From: an uncultured Paracoccaceae bacterium
GTDB lineage: Bacteria; Pseudomonadota; Alphaproteobacteria; Rhodobacterales; Rhodobacteraceae
Assembly (NCBI GenBank): GCA_947500825.1
Contig: CANMTR010000003.1
Coordinates: 186,001 to 250,000 of the forward strand
DNA length: 64,000 bases
Direction: 5' to 3'
A program made the position numbers and the translations under genes. A model generated the notes under the pieces. The model searched no databases. It was given only the letters and a program-made list of their open reading frames with translations, and had not been told where the DNA came from. This document shows positions 1-8,198 of this stretch, one piece after another; positions within the stretch are counted from its first letter, which is position 1; every line of letters starts with the position of its first letter.

Positions 1-425
1 TGGCGGGCGCCCATCGCGACCCCGGCCCGCCGAAGCTCGAACGCGACCTGATCGACCTGCACTTCGCGGCTCCCACCCTGGCCCAGATCGTCCAGAACCT
101 CTCGGCCGATCCGTCCGACTGGGCGCGGGAGACGCTCCCGCGGCTCGAGGCGGGCTCGCCCCTCGCCGCTGCGGTGGCGCTCAGGCTCGTGCGGGAGGTT
201 CGCGAGGCGGACACGATCGAGGCCGCGCTGGAGATGGAATACCGCGTGACATCGCGTTCGGTCGCGGACGGCGACTTCGTCGAGGGGATCCGCGCGCGGA
301 TCATCGACAAGGACAACGCCCCGCGCTGGCGGCACTCCGGCGCCGCAGACGTCACCGACGAGGAGATCGCCGCCTGGCTCGCACCGCTGGGCACTCACAT
401 GCAGGGAAAGGGAGACACCCCATGA
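1..425 (+). CDS. 3-hydroxyisobutyryl-CoA hydrolase, C-terminal part
   Basis: An open frame enters from the left edge and runs about 140 codons to a TGA at 423-425. It has no credible internal start, so this is the 3' end of a longer gene. The tail (SPLAAAV, VREVREADTIEAALEMEYR, then WRHSGAADVTDEEI) fits the C-terminal domain of the crotonase-fold ECH_2 family, which hydrolyses 3-hydroxyisobutyryl-CoA in valine breakdown. The stop overlaps the mmsB start as ATGA, so the two are translationally coupled, and the next enzyme uses the product of this one. The assignment rests on this context plus the C-terminal pattern, because the catalytic half is outside the window. Confidence 0.8.
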   Translation, partial: AGAHRDPGPPKLERDLIDLHFAAPTLAQIVQNLSADPSDWARETLPRLEAGSPLAAAVALRLVREVREADTIEAALEMEYRVTSRSVADGDFVEGIRARIIDKDNAPRWRHSGAADVTDEEIAAWLAPLGTHMQGKGDTP

Positions 426-1282
426 AAATCGCGTTCCTGGGCCTGGGCAACATGGGCGCCCCCATGGCGGAGAACCTGGCCGCCGCGGGGCACGATGTGA
501 CGGGGTTCGACCCGGCGGGGGGCGAGGCGTCGTTTCCCATGGCCGCGAGCGGGGCCGAGGCGGTGGCCGGTGCCGAGGTGGTGATCACCATGCTCCCCTC
601 GGGCGAGGTCCTGCGCTCGGTGGCCCGCGAGATCCTGCCCTCGATGGCGGCGGGCGCGGTCTTCCTCGATTGCTCCACCGTGGATGTCGAAAGCGCGCGC
701 GACGTGGCCGAAGAGGCCGCGGCCGCCGGCCTCTTGCCGCTCGATGCGCCGGTCTCGGGCGGAATCGGCGGTGCGAAAGCGGGCACCCTGACCTTCATGG
801 TCGGCGGTGATCCGGACGCGTTCGACCGCGCCGGGCCGCTCTTCGAGGTGATGGGCCAGAAGGCGGTGCATTGCGGCCAGTCCGGAAATGGACAGGCCGC
901 GAAGATCTGCAACAACATGATCCTCGGCACCACGATGATCGTGACGTGCGAGGCCTTCGCGCTGGCGGACCGGCTGGGCCTCGACCGGCAGGCGATGTTC
1001 GACGTCGTGTCCACTTCCAGCGGATACAGCTGGTCGATGAACGCCTATTGTCCCGCACCCGGCATCGGCCCGGAGAGCCCCGCCGACAACGGGTATGCCC
1101 CGGGATTCGCCTCGGAGTTGATGCTCAAGGACCTGCGCCTCGCCGCCGCCGCCGCCGAAACGGCCAAGGCGGAGACGCCCATGGGGCGCACCGCGCTGGA
1201 GCTCTACCGGACCTTCGTCGAGGAGGAAGGCGGACAGGGCCGCGACTTCTCGGCCATGTTCGAGCGGTTCGCAGGGCGCTAA
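422..1282 (+). CDS. mmsB: 3-hydroxyisobutyrate dehydrogenase
   Basis: The 286-residue protein has the beta-hydroxyacid dehydrogenase layout. A Rossmann NAD motif FLGLGNMG lies at residues 5-12, the substrate loop DAPVSGG at 108-114, and the catalytic lysine in GNGQAAKICNNMI at K161. The family oxidises 3-hydroxyisobutyrate to methylmalonate semialdehyde with NAD+ in valine degradation. The start overlaps the stop of the upstream hydrolase by 4 nt, and the length is normal for the family. Its TAA stop overlaps the stop of the convergent Gfo/Idh gene. Related reductases of tartronate semialdehyde share these motifs, but the upstream hydrolase favours the valine pathway. Confidence 0.88.
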   Translation: MKIAFLGLGNMGAPMAENLAAAGHDVTGFDPAGGEASFPMAASGAEAVAGAEVVITMLPSGEVLRSVAREILPSMAAGAVFLDCSTVDVESARDVAEEAAAAGLLPLDAPVSGGIGGAKAGTLTFMVGGDPDAFDRAGPLFEVMGQKAVHCGQSGNGQAAKICNNMILGTTMIVTCEAFALADRLGLDRQAMFDVVSTSSGYSWSMNAYCPAPGIGPESPADNGYAPGFASELMLKDLRLAAAAAETAKAETPMGRTALELYRTFVEEEGGQGRDFSAMFERFAGR

Positions 1283-2244
1283 GTGCCCGACGCGAACGCC
1301 GCGTCGATCATGGCCTGGGTGCCGCGCGCCCGCTCCAGGGGCCAGGGATAGGCCGTGCCGTGGCGCACGCTGTCGTGGAAGGCCTCAGCCTGCAGGACAT
1401 ATTGGTTCACGGTCGGGAAGCGGTGAGTGAGGCGGGCGTTCATCTCCGTCTCCAGCGTCAGTTCTGCCTGGTCGTAGGTGCCGGCGTTGAACGGCGCGGT
1501 CAGCTCCATCCACCCGGCCGATCCGTGAAAGACGACGCGCTGGCGCGCCGCCATCCGGGTGGAGACGAAGGCGTGGCACGAAAAGCCGGGGAATTGCGCC
1601 GTGACGTCGGCCACGGTGTCGAAATCGTGCTCCATCCGCAGGCGGGCGGTGACCTCCTCCGATTCCTTTCCCGTGGCGAACCGGACGCAGCCGAAGGCGT
1701 AGACGCCGATATCGCGAAGTCCGCCCCCGCCCATGCCCGGCCGGTTGCGGATGTTGCCCGGGTCGGGGTTGTTAAACGAGAAGGCGACCTCGACATGGCC
1801 CAACTCCCCCAGCCGTCCCTCTGCCAGGATATCCCGGGCCATGCGCCATTGCGGATGGTGGACGATCATGAACCCCTCCGCCGCGAGCCGTCCGGCGGCA
1901 TCGCGCGCGGCGATCAGGCGGTCGAAGTCCGGCGCCTCCATCGCCATGGGCTTCTCGCAGAGCACGTGCTTGCCTGCCTCGAGCGCCTTCACCGTCCAGT
2001 CTACATGGAGGTGGTTCGGGAGCGGGACGTAAATCGCGTCGATGTCCGGTGCGGCCAGAAGACCGTCGTAACTCTCCTCGACCCGCAGGTCGGGCAAGAC
2101 GTCCGAGAATGGGCGCGCCTTCTCCGGCGACCGGCTTGCAAGGGCGACCACCTGCGACCCGCGCGCCTGATGCAGCGCCGGAACCATGGTCTTGAGCGCG
2201 AAGTTCGAGGCCCCGAGGATGCCCCAGCGGATCGGATTGGTCAT
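1279..2244 (-). CDS. Gfo/Idh/MocA family oxidoreductase
   Basis: This is a 321-residue NAD(P)-dependent oxidoreductase. The N-terminal Rossmann motif GILGASNFA is at residues 8-16 and the family signature EKP at 97-99, in a CEKPMAME context. The C-terminal half (GGGGLRDIGVYAFG onward) matches the substrate-binding beta-sheet domain. Members oxidise sugars, inositols or dihydrodiols, and the substrate cannot be told from sequence. It is a single gene facing mmsB, with stop codons overlapping in CTAA at 1279-1282, so there is no operon context to narrow the role. Confidence 0.85.
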   Translation of the reverse strand: MTNPIRWGILGASNFALKTMVPALHQARGSQVVALASRSPEKARPFSDVLPDLRVEESYDGLLAAPDIDAIYVPLPNHLHVDWTVKALEAGKHVLCEKPMAMEAPDFDRLIAARDAAGRLAAEGFMIVHHPQWRMARDILAEGRLGELGHVEVAFSFNNPDPGNIRNRPGMGGGGLRDIGVYAFGCVRFATGKESEEVTARLRMEHDFDTVADVTAQFPGFSCHAFVSTRMAARQRVVFHGSAGWMELTAPFNAGTYDQAELTLETEMNARLTHRFPTVNQYVLQAEAFHDSVRHGTAYPWPLERARGTQAMIDAAFASGT

Positions 2245-2313
2245 GTTCGTTGTCCCTCATCCCGTTCGATGCCGCGATATGCGAACGGGAGAACTAGGTC
2301 ACCTGTGAACATG

Positions 2314-2346
2314 AAAAGGCCGGTGCCACGAAGGGTGACACCGGCC
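2314..2346 (-). terminator. Intrinsic terminator of rpoH
   Basis: The arms GGCCGGTG (2318-2325) and CACCGGCC (2339-2346) form an 8-bp stem around a 13-nt loop. Four A residues at 2314-2317 give a short U tract on the minus-strand transcript. It lies just past the rpoH stop. Confidence 0.75.
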
Positions 2347-2368
2347 AGAACGCTTGTGCGGTCTGGAC

Positions 2369-3265
2369 TCAAGCCTCGGCGGCTATGCCCTTTTCCGTCG
2401 CCAGGTCGGTCATCCTCTTCTGCAGCTTGTCGAAGGCGCGAACCTCGATCTGGCGAATGCGCTCCCGGCTCACATCGTAGACGCCGGAGAGTTCCTCGAG
2501 CGTGATGGGCTGATCCTTCAGACGCCGCTGGGTCAGGATGTCCTTCTCGCGATCGTTCAAAACGTCCATGGCCTCCGCGAGAAGCGCGCGGCGAGTCTCG
2601 AGCTCGTTCTTCTCGGCGTATTCATCGGCCTGGTTGGCTTCCTCGTCTTCGAGCCAGTCCTGCCACTGGGCGCTGCTGTCGCTGTCGTTCGAGATCGTGG
2701 CGTTGAGGGACGCGTCGGAGCCGGCCATCCGCCGGTTCATCGAGATCACCTCGGCCTCTGTCACACCCAGGTCGTTCGCGATCTGCTTGACGTTCTCGGG
2801 CCTCAGGTCGCCATCCTCCAAGGCACCGATCCGGCTCTTGGCCTTGCGGAGGTTGAAGAACAGCTTCTTCTGCGCCGAGGTCGTGCCGAGCTTCACCAGG
2901 CTCCACGACCGCAGGATATATTCCTGTATCGACGCCCGGATCCACCACATGGCGTATGTCGCGAGGCGGAACCCCTTCTCGGGGTCGAACCGCTTGACCG
3001 CCTGCATCAGGCCTACATTGGCTTCCGAGATGACCTCGGCCTGCGGCAAGCCGTATCCGCGGTAGCCCATGGCAATCTTTGCCGCCAGACGCAGGTGGCT
3101 CGTGACCAACTGGTGCGCCGCGTCCGTGTCCTCGTGCTCGACCCAACGCTTGGCGAGCATGTATTCTTGATCCGGCTCGAGCATCGGAAAGCGCCGGATC
3201 TCCTGGAGATACCGATTGAGGCCCTGCTCCGGGGATGGCGCGGGAAGATTAGCGTAGCTGGCCAT
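2369..3265 (-). CDS. rpoH: RNA polymerase sigma factor RpoH (sigma-32)
   Basis: A 298-residue heat-shock sigma factor. Region 2 is clear (GLMQAVKRFDPEKGFRLATY near 85-104, then MWWIRASIQEYI). The RpoH box QKKLFFNLR sits at residues 132-140, which separates it from other sigma-70 group members. A region 4.2 helix-turn-helix (VSRERIRQIEVRAFDKLQ) is near 267-284. It directs core polymerase to heat-shock promoters. The start has a good ribosome site (AGGAAGGA). The upstream neighbour on the same strand is the RluD-like gene, an arrangement I recall as common in this family. Many Rhodobacteraceae have two RpoH paralogues, and I cannot say which this is. Confidence 0.96.
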   Translation of the reverse strand: MASYANLPAPSPEQGLNRYLQEIRRFPMLEPDQEYMLAKRWVEHEDTDAAHQLVTSHLRLAAKIAMGYRGYGLPQAEVISEANVGLMQAVKRFDPEKGFRLATYAMWWIRASIQEYILRSWSLVKLGTTSAQKKLFFNLRKAKSRIGALEDGDLRPENVKQIANDLGVTEAEVISMNRRMAGSDASLNATISNDSDSSAQWQDWLEDEEANQADEYAEKNELETRRALLAEAMDVLNDREKDILTQRRLKDQPITLEELSGVYDVSRERIRQIEVRAFDKLQKRMTDLATEKGIAAEA

Positions 3266-3302
3266 ATGTCCTTCCTATACTTGCCCGGTCGGGGGCAGGG
3301 AT

Positions 3303-3336
3303 ACCCGATCTGGGAGAGCGACCGGGCACGATCAAG
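3303..3336 (-). promoter_or_regulatory. Candidate heat-shock-type promoter of rpoH
   Basis: On the minus strand CTTGAT (3336-3331) is followed after 15 nt by TCCCAG (3315-3310). This resembles the sigma-32 pattern CTTGAA/CCCCAT with several mismatches. It would give a leader of about 38 nt and suggests autoregulation. Pattern match only. Confidence 0.3.
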
Positions 3337-3407
3337 TTGGCGTATTCCACAGTATAACGAGTTGGGCGGCGGACGGTTCGCGCGCGTCCTGCCTAATGCC
3401 GCGCCTT

Positions 3408-4445
3408 TCACGCAAAGGTGTCGTTCGCGTGATCGTCCAAGCTCCCTATCAGTGCTGAAAGATCAGGTGGCAAGGCACTCTCAAAGCTTACGAAATCGGA
3501 CGTGGCAGGGTGCGAGAATCCCAGCGTCGCGGCGTGCAGAGCCTGCCGGGGAAACGTGTTCACCCTGCGCGCCCGCACGACCCCCATGCGCTTTTCGGAG
3601 ACCTTGCGCGCACCGCCATAGACCGGGTCGCCCACCAGGGCGTGGCCAGAGTGACGCAAGTGGACGCGGATCTGGTGCGTTCGACCCGTTTCGAGCCTGC
3701 AGGAGACGAGCGCGACCTCGTCCCAGTCGCGGACCACCCGCAGCCGCGTCACCGCGTGCCGCCCGGCCCCGAACGTCACCGCCTGGCGCTGGCGATCCGA
3801 CGGGTGCCGGTCGAGGTTCGTGGCGACGCGGATCGCCCCGTCCGCCTCGGCCGAAATGCCTCGGATGCCCATCAGGCGGGGATCGCCCGGCGACGGCACG
3901 CCGTGACAGAGCGCGAGATAGGTCCGCTCCGCCGTGTGGGCCGCGAACTGCGCGGCCAGGCCATGATGCGCCCGGTCGGTCTTGGCGACGACGAGGAGCC
4001 CGCTCGTATCCTTGTCGATCCGGTGGACGATCCCCGGCCGCCGCTCGCCGCCGACGCCCGACAGCCGGTCCCCGCAATGGTGGAGGAGCGCGTTGACGAG
4101 CGTGCCCGAGGGCGAGCCGGGGGCCGGGTGGACGACCATCCCGGCCGGTTTGTCCACCACGACAAGGTCGTCGTCCTCGTGGACGATCCGCAGGGGGATA
4201 TTCTCGGCGGCCATGTCCGTTTCGGTCTCGTCAGGGACATCGATGCGGATCTCATCCCCCGCGCCAACGCGGGCCTTGGGCGAGGTCAGCGCCCCGTCGC
4301 TGCCCCATACCGCTCCGTCCGCAATCAGGCGCGCGAGACGGGAGCGGGACAGATGCTCCGCCTCTGGCACGTCGCGGGCGAGTGCCTTATCGAGGCGCGG
4401 GGGCGGATCCTGCCCGATGATGACGACGAGGCGGCGGCCGGCCAT
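3408..4445 (-). CDS. rluD: RluA/RluD-family 23S rRNA pseudouridine synthase
   Basis: The protein has 345 residues. An N-terminal S4-like RNA-binding domain (RLDKALARDVPEAEHLSRSR) is followed by the RluA catalytic domain with VDKPAGMVVHPAPG and the active-site motif HRIDKDTSGL at 141-150, Asp144 being the expected nucleophile. The family converts specific uridines in 23S rRNA helix 69 to pseudouridine. I chose the ATG at 4445 because AAGGAG lies 8 nt upstream. The frame stays open further up, but that extension is not protein-like. The start overlaps the start of the divergent gene inside a single CATG. Assignment to RluD rather than RluC or RluA is by the S4 domain and length. Confidence 0.85.
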   Translation of the reverse strand: MAGRRLVVIIGQDPPPRLDKALARDVPEAEHLSRSRLARLIADGAVWGSDGALTSPKARVGAGDEIRIDVPDETETDMAAENIPLRIVHEDDDLVVVDKPAGMVVHPAPGSPSGTLVNALLHHCGDRLSGVGGERRPGIVHRIDKDTSGLLVVAKTDRAHHGLAAQFAAHTAERTYLALCHGVPSPGDPRLMGIRGISAEADGAIRVATNLDRHPSDRQRQAVTFGAGRHAVTRLRVVRDWDEVALVSCRLETGRTHQIRVHLRHSGHALVGDPVYGGARKVSEKRMGVVRARRVNTFPRQALHAATLGFSHPATSDFVSFESALPPDLSALIGSLDDHANDTFA

Positions 4446-4749
4446 GGTGGACACTCCTTCCCGCGATACGGGCCTGATCGTGCTGAAATGGCTCGTCAAC
4501 GTCCTGACCGCAACCATGACGGTGGGCATCGTGGCACTGGTCTGGCTGATGGCCACACGTCTGCCGCAGCCACTCCCCCCCCTGCCTGACTCCATCGCCC
4601 TGCCGGAGGGGGAGACGGCCACCGCCTTCACCCGCGGACGCGGCTTCGTGGCGGTGGTGACGGCGGGCGACGAGATCCTGATCTACGACCCCACCGGCGC
4701 GGAGCTGCGTCGACGCATTCCCCTGTCAGACCCGGAGACACGGCCATGA
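4444..4749 (+). CDS. Small single-TM protein resembling DUF6476
   Basis: A 101-residue protein with one membrane segment ([18 protein letters not shown], about residues 22-40). A short periplasmic-type domain rich in beta strands follows ([15 protein letters not shown], then [15 protein letters not shown]). This matches my memory of a small Rhodobacterales-restricted family, DUF6476, of unknown function. The ATG at 4444 shares CATG with the divergent rluD start, with only a weak GAGG about 11 nt upstream. The 3' end overlaps aroQ as ATGA, so it is probably cotranslated with aroQ. The ATG choice is plausible but not certain. Confidence 0.7.
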   Translation: MVDTPSRDTGLIVLKWLVNVLTATMTVGIVALVWLMATRLPQPLPPLPDSIALPEGETATAFTRGRGFVAVVTAGDEILIYDPTGAELRRRIPLSDPETRP

Positions 4750-5183
4750 ACGCGCGCATCCTGATCCTGAATGGCCCGAACCTGAACCTTCTCGGCCAGC
4801 GACAGCCCGAGATCTACGGCGCCGAGACCCTGGACGACGTGATCGCGTCCTGCCGGCGGCTCGGCGACGAGCTGGACCTCGAGATCGAAGCGGCGCAGTC
4901 GAACCACGAGGGAGAGCTTGTCGAGCGCATCCACGCCGCACGCGGCACCGTCGCGGGGATCATCATCAATCCGGCCGCCTACTCCCATACCTCTATCGCG
5001 ATCCTCGATGCGCTGAATGCCTTCGACGGGAAGGTGATCGAGGTCCACATCTCCAACATCCACAAGCGCGAGAGCTTCCGACATCATTCATACGTTTCGG
5101 CACGGGCCGACGGGATCATCGCCGGCTGCGGGACCGAAGGCTACCGCCTCGCGCTCAGGAGATTGGCGAGCATCCTATCCTAG
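4746..5183 (+). CDS. aroQ: 3-dehydroquinate dehydratase, type II
   Basis: A 145-residue enzyme of the shikimate pathway that dehydrates 3-dehydroquinate to 3-dehydroshikimate. The N-terminal signature [20 protein letters not shown] includes the catalytic Tyr24. The [10 protein letters not shown] motif lies at 75-84, and [17 protein letters not shown] carries catalytic His101 and a substrate-binding Arg. Length is typical for the dodecameric type II enzyme. It overlaps the small membrane protein upstream by 4 nt and faces tsf. Confidence 0.96.
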   Translation: MNARILILNGPNLNLLGQRQPEIYGAETLDDVIASCRRLGDELDLEIEAAQSNHEGELVERIHAARGTVAGIIINPAAYSHTSIAILDALNAFDGKVIEVHISNIHKRESFRHHSYVSARADGIIAGCGTEGYRLALRRLASILS

Positions 5184-5195
5184 GCGATCGCGCGT

Positions 5196-5225
5196 AAAAA
5201 AACGGCGCCGCGAATGCGGCGCCGT
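5196..5225 (-). terminator. Intrinsic terminator of rpsB-tsf
   Basis: ACGGCGCCGC (5202-5211) pairs perfectly with GCGGCGCCGT (5216-5225) around loop GAAT. The A run at 5196-5202 becomes a U tract on the minus strand, just past the tsf stop. The aroQ gene converges on it from the other side. Confidence 0.92.
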
Positions 5226-5249
5226 CTGATCTTGAACGCGGCGGGAGGA

Positions 5250-6125
5250 TTACTGCCCGGCGGCTTTCGCGACCTCGGCGGCGAAATCCTCCTTCTCCAC
5301 CTGGATGCCCTCGCCGACCTCCATGCGCACGAAACCCGTGATCTCGATCCCGGCCTCCTTGGTGGCGGCGCCCACGGTGAGGTCGGGGTTCACCACGAAG
5401 GCCTGGTTGAGAAGCGTGACCTCGGAGAGGAACTTCTTCATCCGGCCCTGGATCATCTTCTCGATGACCTGCTCGGGCTTGCCGCTCTCGCGCGCGATGT
5501 CCATCTGGACGGCCTTTTCCTTCTCCACGATTGAGGGGTCGAGATCGTCCTCGGTCAGGGCCGCGGGGTTCACGGCGGCGATATGCATCGCGACCTGGCG
5601 CGCGGTGGCTTCGTCGTCGCCCGAATAGGCCACGAGGACGCCGATCTTGCCCATGCCGTCGGTGGTGGCATTGTGGATGTAGGCGGCGACCGACTGGCCT
5701 TCGATCTTGGCCATGCGACGCAGGTTCATGTTCTCGCCGATCTTGGCGATTGCGTCCGTCATCCGCTCCTTGACGGGCTTGCCGCCCATGTCGGTTTCCG
5801 ACAGGTCGGCCACGTTGTTGGCGCCGAGCGCGATGCCCGAGATGTCGCCCACCAGGGTCTGGAACTCGGCGTTCTTGGCGACGAAGTCGGTCTCGGAATT
5901 GACCTCAACGGCGACGCCGGTGCCGCCATCGACCTTGACCGCCACGAGGCCCTCGGCCGCGGTGCGGTCGGCCTTCTTGGCCGCCTTGGCAAGGCCCTTG
6001 GTACGAAGCCAGTCGACCGCGGCGGCCATGTCGCCGTCGGTCTCGGTCAGGGCCTTCTTGGCGTCCATCATGCCCGCGCCGGTGGTCTCGCGCAGTTCTT
6101 TCACTTGTTGAGCGGTGATCGCCAT
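5250..6125 (-). CDS. tsf: Translation elongation factor Ts
   Basis: A 291-residue guanine nucleotide exchange factor for EF-Tu. The N-terminal UBA-like domain ([20 protein letters not shown]) and the core motif [10 protein letters not shown] near residues 77-86 are canonical. The rest is the two-subdomain dimerisation core. It follows rpsB on the same strand with a 91-nt gap that holds a hairpin, the usual bacterial rpsB-tsf arrangement. Confidence 0.98.
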   Translation of the reverse strand: MAITAQQVKELRETTGAGMMDAKKALTETDGDMAAAVDWLRTKGLAKAAKKADRTAAEGLVAVKVDGGTGVAVEVNSETDFVAKNAEFQTLVGDISGIALGANNVADLSETDMGGKPVKERMTDAIAKIGENMNLRRMAKIEGQSVAAYIHNATTDGMGKIGVLVAYSGDDEATARQVAMHIAAVNPAALTEDDLDPSIVEKEKAVQMDIARESGKPEQVIEKMIQGRMKKFLSEVTLLNQAFVVNPDLTVGAATKEAGIEITGFVRMEVGEGIQVEKEDFAAEVAKAAGQ

Positions 6126-6179
6126 CTGTCTGGCTCTCCTCGAATCGTCTGATATGCGGATATCCGGGACGAGGCTCGC

Positions 6180-6214
6180 GCCCCGCCCCGGCGAAGACCG
6201 GGCAACGGCGGGGC
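6180..6214 (-). promoter_or_regulatory. Hairpin between rpsB and tsf
   Basis: The arms GCCCCGCC (6180-6187) and GGCGGGGC (6207-6214) enclose an inner CCCGG/CCGGG hairpin. It begins 2 nt past the rpsB stop and has no U tract. It may protect the rpsB mRNA end or lower readthrough into tsf, which is inference from position. Confidence 0.5.
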
Positions 6215-6216
6215 CG

Positions 6217-7077
6217 TTACTCCTTGTTGTCCAAGTCGTAGGGCGCGTCCTTCGCCTTGGTATCGTCGTGGACGGCTTCCTTCGAGACGTCGAGCGTGTC
6301 GGGCGCGTTGACCGGCGTCTCGAGGATCTCTTCCTCCTCGCCGGTGACCTGCTCCTCCATCTCGCCCATGTCCACGCCGGCGGCCGACATCTGGGCCGTC
6401 ATGCCGTCGAGCGCGGCGCGGGAGACGAGATCGCAGTAAAGCTGGATCGCGCGGGCGGCGTCGTCGTTGCCCGGGATCACGTAGTCGACGCCCTCGGGCG
6501 AGCAGTTGGTGTCGACGATGGCCACGACCGGAATGCCGAGCTTGCGGGCCTCGGCGATCGCGAGGTCTTCCTTGTTCACGTCGATGACGAACAGGAGATC
6601 GGGAACGCCGCCCATCTCGCGGATGCCGCCCAGCGATGCGTTCAGCTTGGTCTGGTCCCGCTCCATGGCGAGGCGCTCGCGCTTGGTGAGGCCCGCAGCG
6701 CCTTCCTCCATGCGCTCGTCGATCTCGCGCAGGCGGTTGATCGACTGCGACACCGTCTTCCAGTTGGTGAGCGTGCCGCCCAGCCAGCGGTGGTTCATGT
6801 AATACTGCGCGCAGCGCTCGGCGGCATCCGCGATGGGCTTCTGCGCCTGGCGCTTGGTGCCGACGAACAGGATGCGGCCGTTCTTGGCCACGGTGTCGCG
6901 GATCACCTGGAGTGCGCGGTCCAGCAGCGGCACCGTCTGCGTCAGGTCCACGATGTGGATGCCGTTGCGGTCGCCGTAGATGAACTCGCCCATGCGCGGG
7001 TTCCAGCGCTGGGTCTGGTGACCGAAGTGGACGCCGGCCTCGAGGAGCTGGCGCAGGTTGAACTCGGGAAGAGCCAT
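6217..7077 (-). CDS. rpsB: 30S ribosomal protein S2
   Basis: A 286-residue ribosomal protein. Recognisable blocks are [18 protein letters not shown] at the N terminus, [19 protein letters not shown] and [20 protein letters not shown]. The last 45 residues are an acidic tail ([14 protein letters not shown] and beyond), longer than in E. coli S2 but common in alphaproteobacteria. It is the first gene of rpsB-tsf, with a structured leader directly upstream and a start preceded by AAAAAAGGA. Confidence 0.98.
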   Translation of the reverse strand: MALPEFNLRQLLEAGVHFGHQTQRWNPRMGEFIYGDRNGIHIVDLTQTVPLLDRALQVIRDTVAKNGRILFVGTKRQAQKPIADAAERCAQYYMNHRWLGGTLTNWKTVSQSINRLREIDERMEEGAAGLTKRERLAMERDQTKLNASLGGIREMGGVPDLLFVIDVNKEDLAIAEARKLGIPVVAIVDTNCSPEGVDYVIPGNDDAARAIQLYCDLVSRAALDGMTAQMSAAGVDMGEMEEQVTGEEEEILETPVNAPDTLDVSKEAVHDDTKAKDAPYDLDNKE

Positions 7078-7110
7078 GAGGATCTGTCCTTTTTTCCGGT
7101 TTCATGCCTC

Positions 7111-7188
7111 GGCGGGGCTGTTCAGGTCCCATGGACCCAACCGGTGGACGGCGCGGGGGCTGTCTGTCCCGCGGGCCCGAGCCCCGCC
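7111..7188 (-). promoter_or_regulatory. Branched leader fold upstream of rpsB
   Basis: On the minus-strand transcript an outer 9-bp stem pairs GGCGGGGCT (at 7180-7188) with AGCCCCGCC (at 7111-7119). It encloses a 6-bp CGCGGG/CCCGCG hairpin and a 5-bp GGTCC/GGACC hairpin, forming a three-way junction ending 34 nt before the start codon. rpsB leaders in other bacteria bind S2 for feedback control, so a similar role is inferred. No terminator is visible, so any control would act on translation. Confidence 0.5.
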
Positions 7189-7310
7189 TGCGAAGTGTGG
7201 CGGCGTTACACCGGATCGGATACATGCGCAAGCGCGGGGATCGTCCGGGGCCGCTATCGGCGCGCGAGGGGGCTTGCGGATGCCCGCCCCCTGCCCCAAT
7301 CAGGCCGCCG

Positions 7311-8198
7311 ATGACCCAAGACGTCCTCTGCATCGGCTCCGTCCTGTGGGACGTGATCGGCCGCACGCCCGGGCACATGGCGCTCGGCGCCGACGTGCCG
7401 GGGCGCATCGTGCGCGTTCCGGGCGGGGTCGCGCTCAACGTGGCCATGGGCCTGCGCCATGTCGGTGCCGGGGCGCGCCTCCTGTCGGCCGTCGGCCGCG
7501 ACATCGAAGGCGCGGCGATCATCGAGGAGGCCGCCCGCCGGGGAATCGCCACCGACATGGTCTATCTCTCCGACGACCTGCCCACCGACCGATACATGGC
7601 CATCGAGGGCGCGAACGGCCTGGTGGCGGCCATCGCCGACGCCCATTCGCTCGAACGGGCGGGCGACAAGATCCTCGCACCGCTTCTCGACGGCCGGTTG
7701 GGGACGCCCGACGCGCCGTTCCAGGGCACCGCGGTGCTCGACGGCAACCTGACCGAAGCCCTGCTGTCGCGGATCGCCGACGGGCCGTGGCTCGCCGAGG
7801 CGGATCTCAGGGTCGCGCCGGCCTCCCCGGGCAAGGCGTTGCGCCTCGCGCCGCTCGTGGGGGTCGCGCGGGCGACGCTCTACGTCAATCGCGAGGAGGC
7901 CGGCCTGCTGCTCGGGGGGCCATGCGACACCGCCGAAACCGCCGCTCGCGCCCTCGCCCGCCGGGGCGCGGCCCGCATCCTGGTGACCGACGGGGATCGC
8001 CCGGCGGCGATGGCCTGGGCGGACAGGATGATCACCGCCACGCCGCCACCTGTCCTCGTCACCCGCGTGACGGGCGCCGGGGACACGTTCATGGCCGCCC
8101 ATGTCGCGGCAGAGATGACCGGCGCGGAGCCCGAGGCCGCGCTGGAGGCCGGGCTGGCCGCCGCCGCCCGTCATGTCGCAGGAGACGTCGCATCATGA
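7311..8198 (+). CDS. psuK: PfkB-family kinase, probable pseudouridine kinase
   Basis: A 295-residue ribokinase-type sugar kinase. The N-terminal glycine motif PGGVALNVAMGLRHVG (37-52) and the PfkB signature VTGAGDTF (253-260), with the catalytic Asp in GAGD, are intact. On its own it could be any PfkB kinase. The following gene, overlapping by ATGA, is a pseudouridine-5'-phosphate glycosidase, so the likely reaction is pseudouridine plus ATP to pseudouridine 5'-phosphate. I chose ATG 7311 because residues upstream do not resemble the family, although its ribosome site is weak. Confidence 0.85.
   Translation: MTQDVLCIGSVLWDVIGRTPGHMALGADVPGRIVRVPGGVALNVAMGLRHVGAGARLLSAVGRDIEGAAIIEEAARRGIATDMVYLSDDLPTDRYMAIEGANGLVAAIADAHSLERAGDKILAPLLDGRLGTPDAPFQGTAVLDGNLTEALLSRIADGPWLAEADLRVAPASPGKALRLAPLVGVARATLYVNREEAGLLLGGPCDTAETAARALARRGAARILVTDGDRPAAMAWADRMITATPPPVLVTRVTGAGDTFMAAHVAAEMTGAEPEAALEAGLAAAARHVAGDVAS

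Noticed and set aside
2354-4096. A 580-codon plus-strand frame over rpoH and rluD
   Set aside because: Antisense shadow; rpoH and rluD carry unmistakable family motifs on the minus strand.
4443-4631. The longer 407-residue reading of the rluD gene
   Set aside because: The extra N terminus lies over the divergent small gene, is not family-like, and lacks the strong AAGGAG found before 4445.
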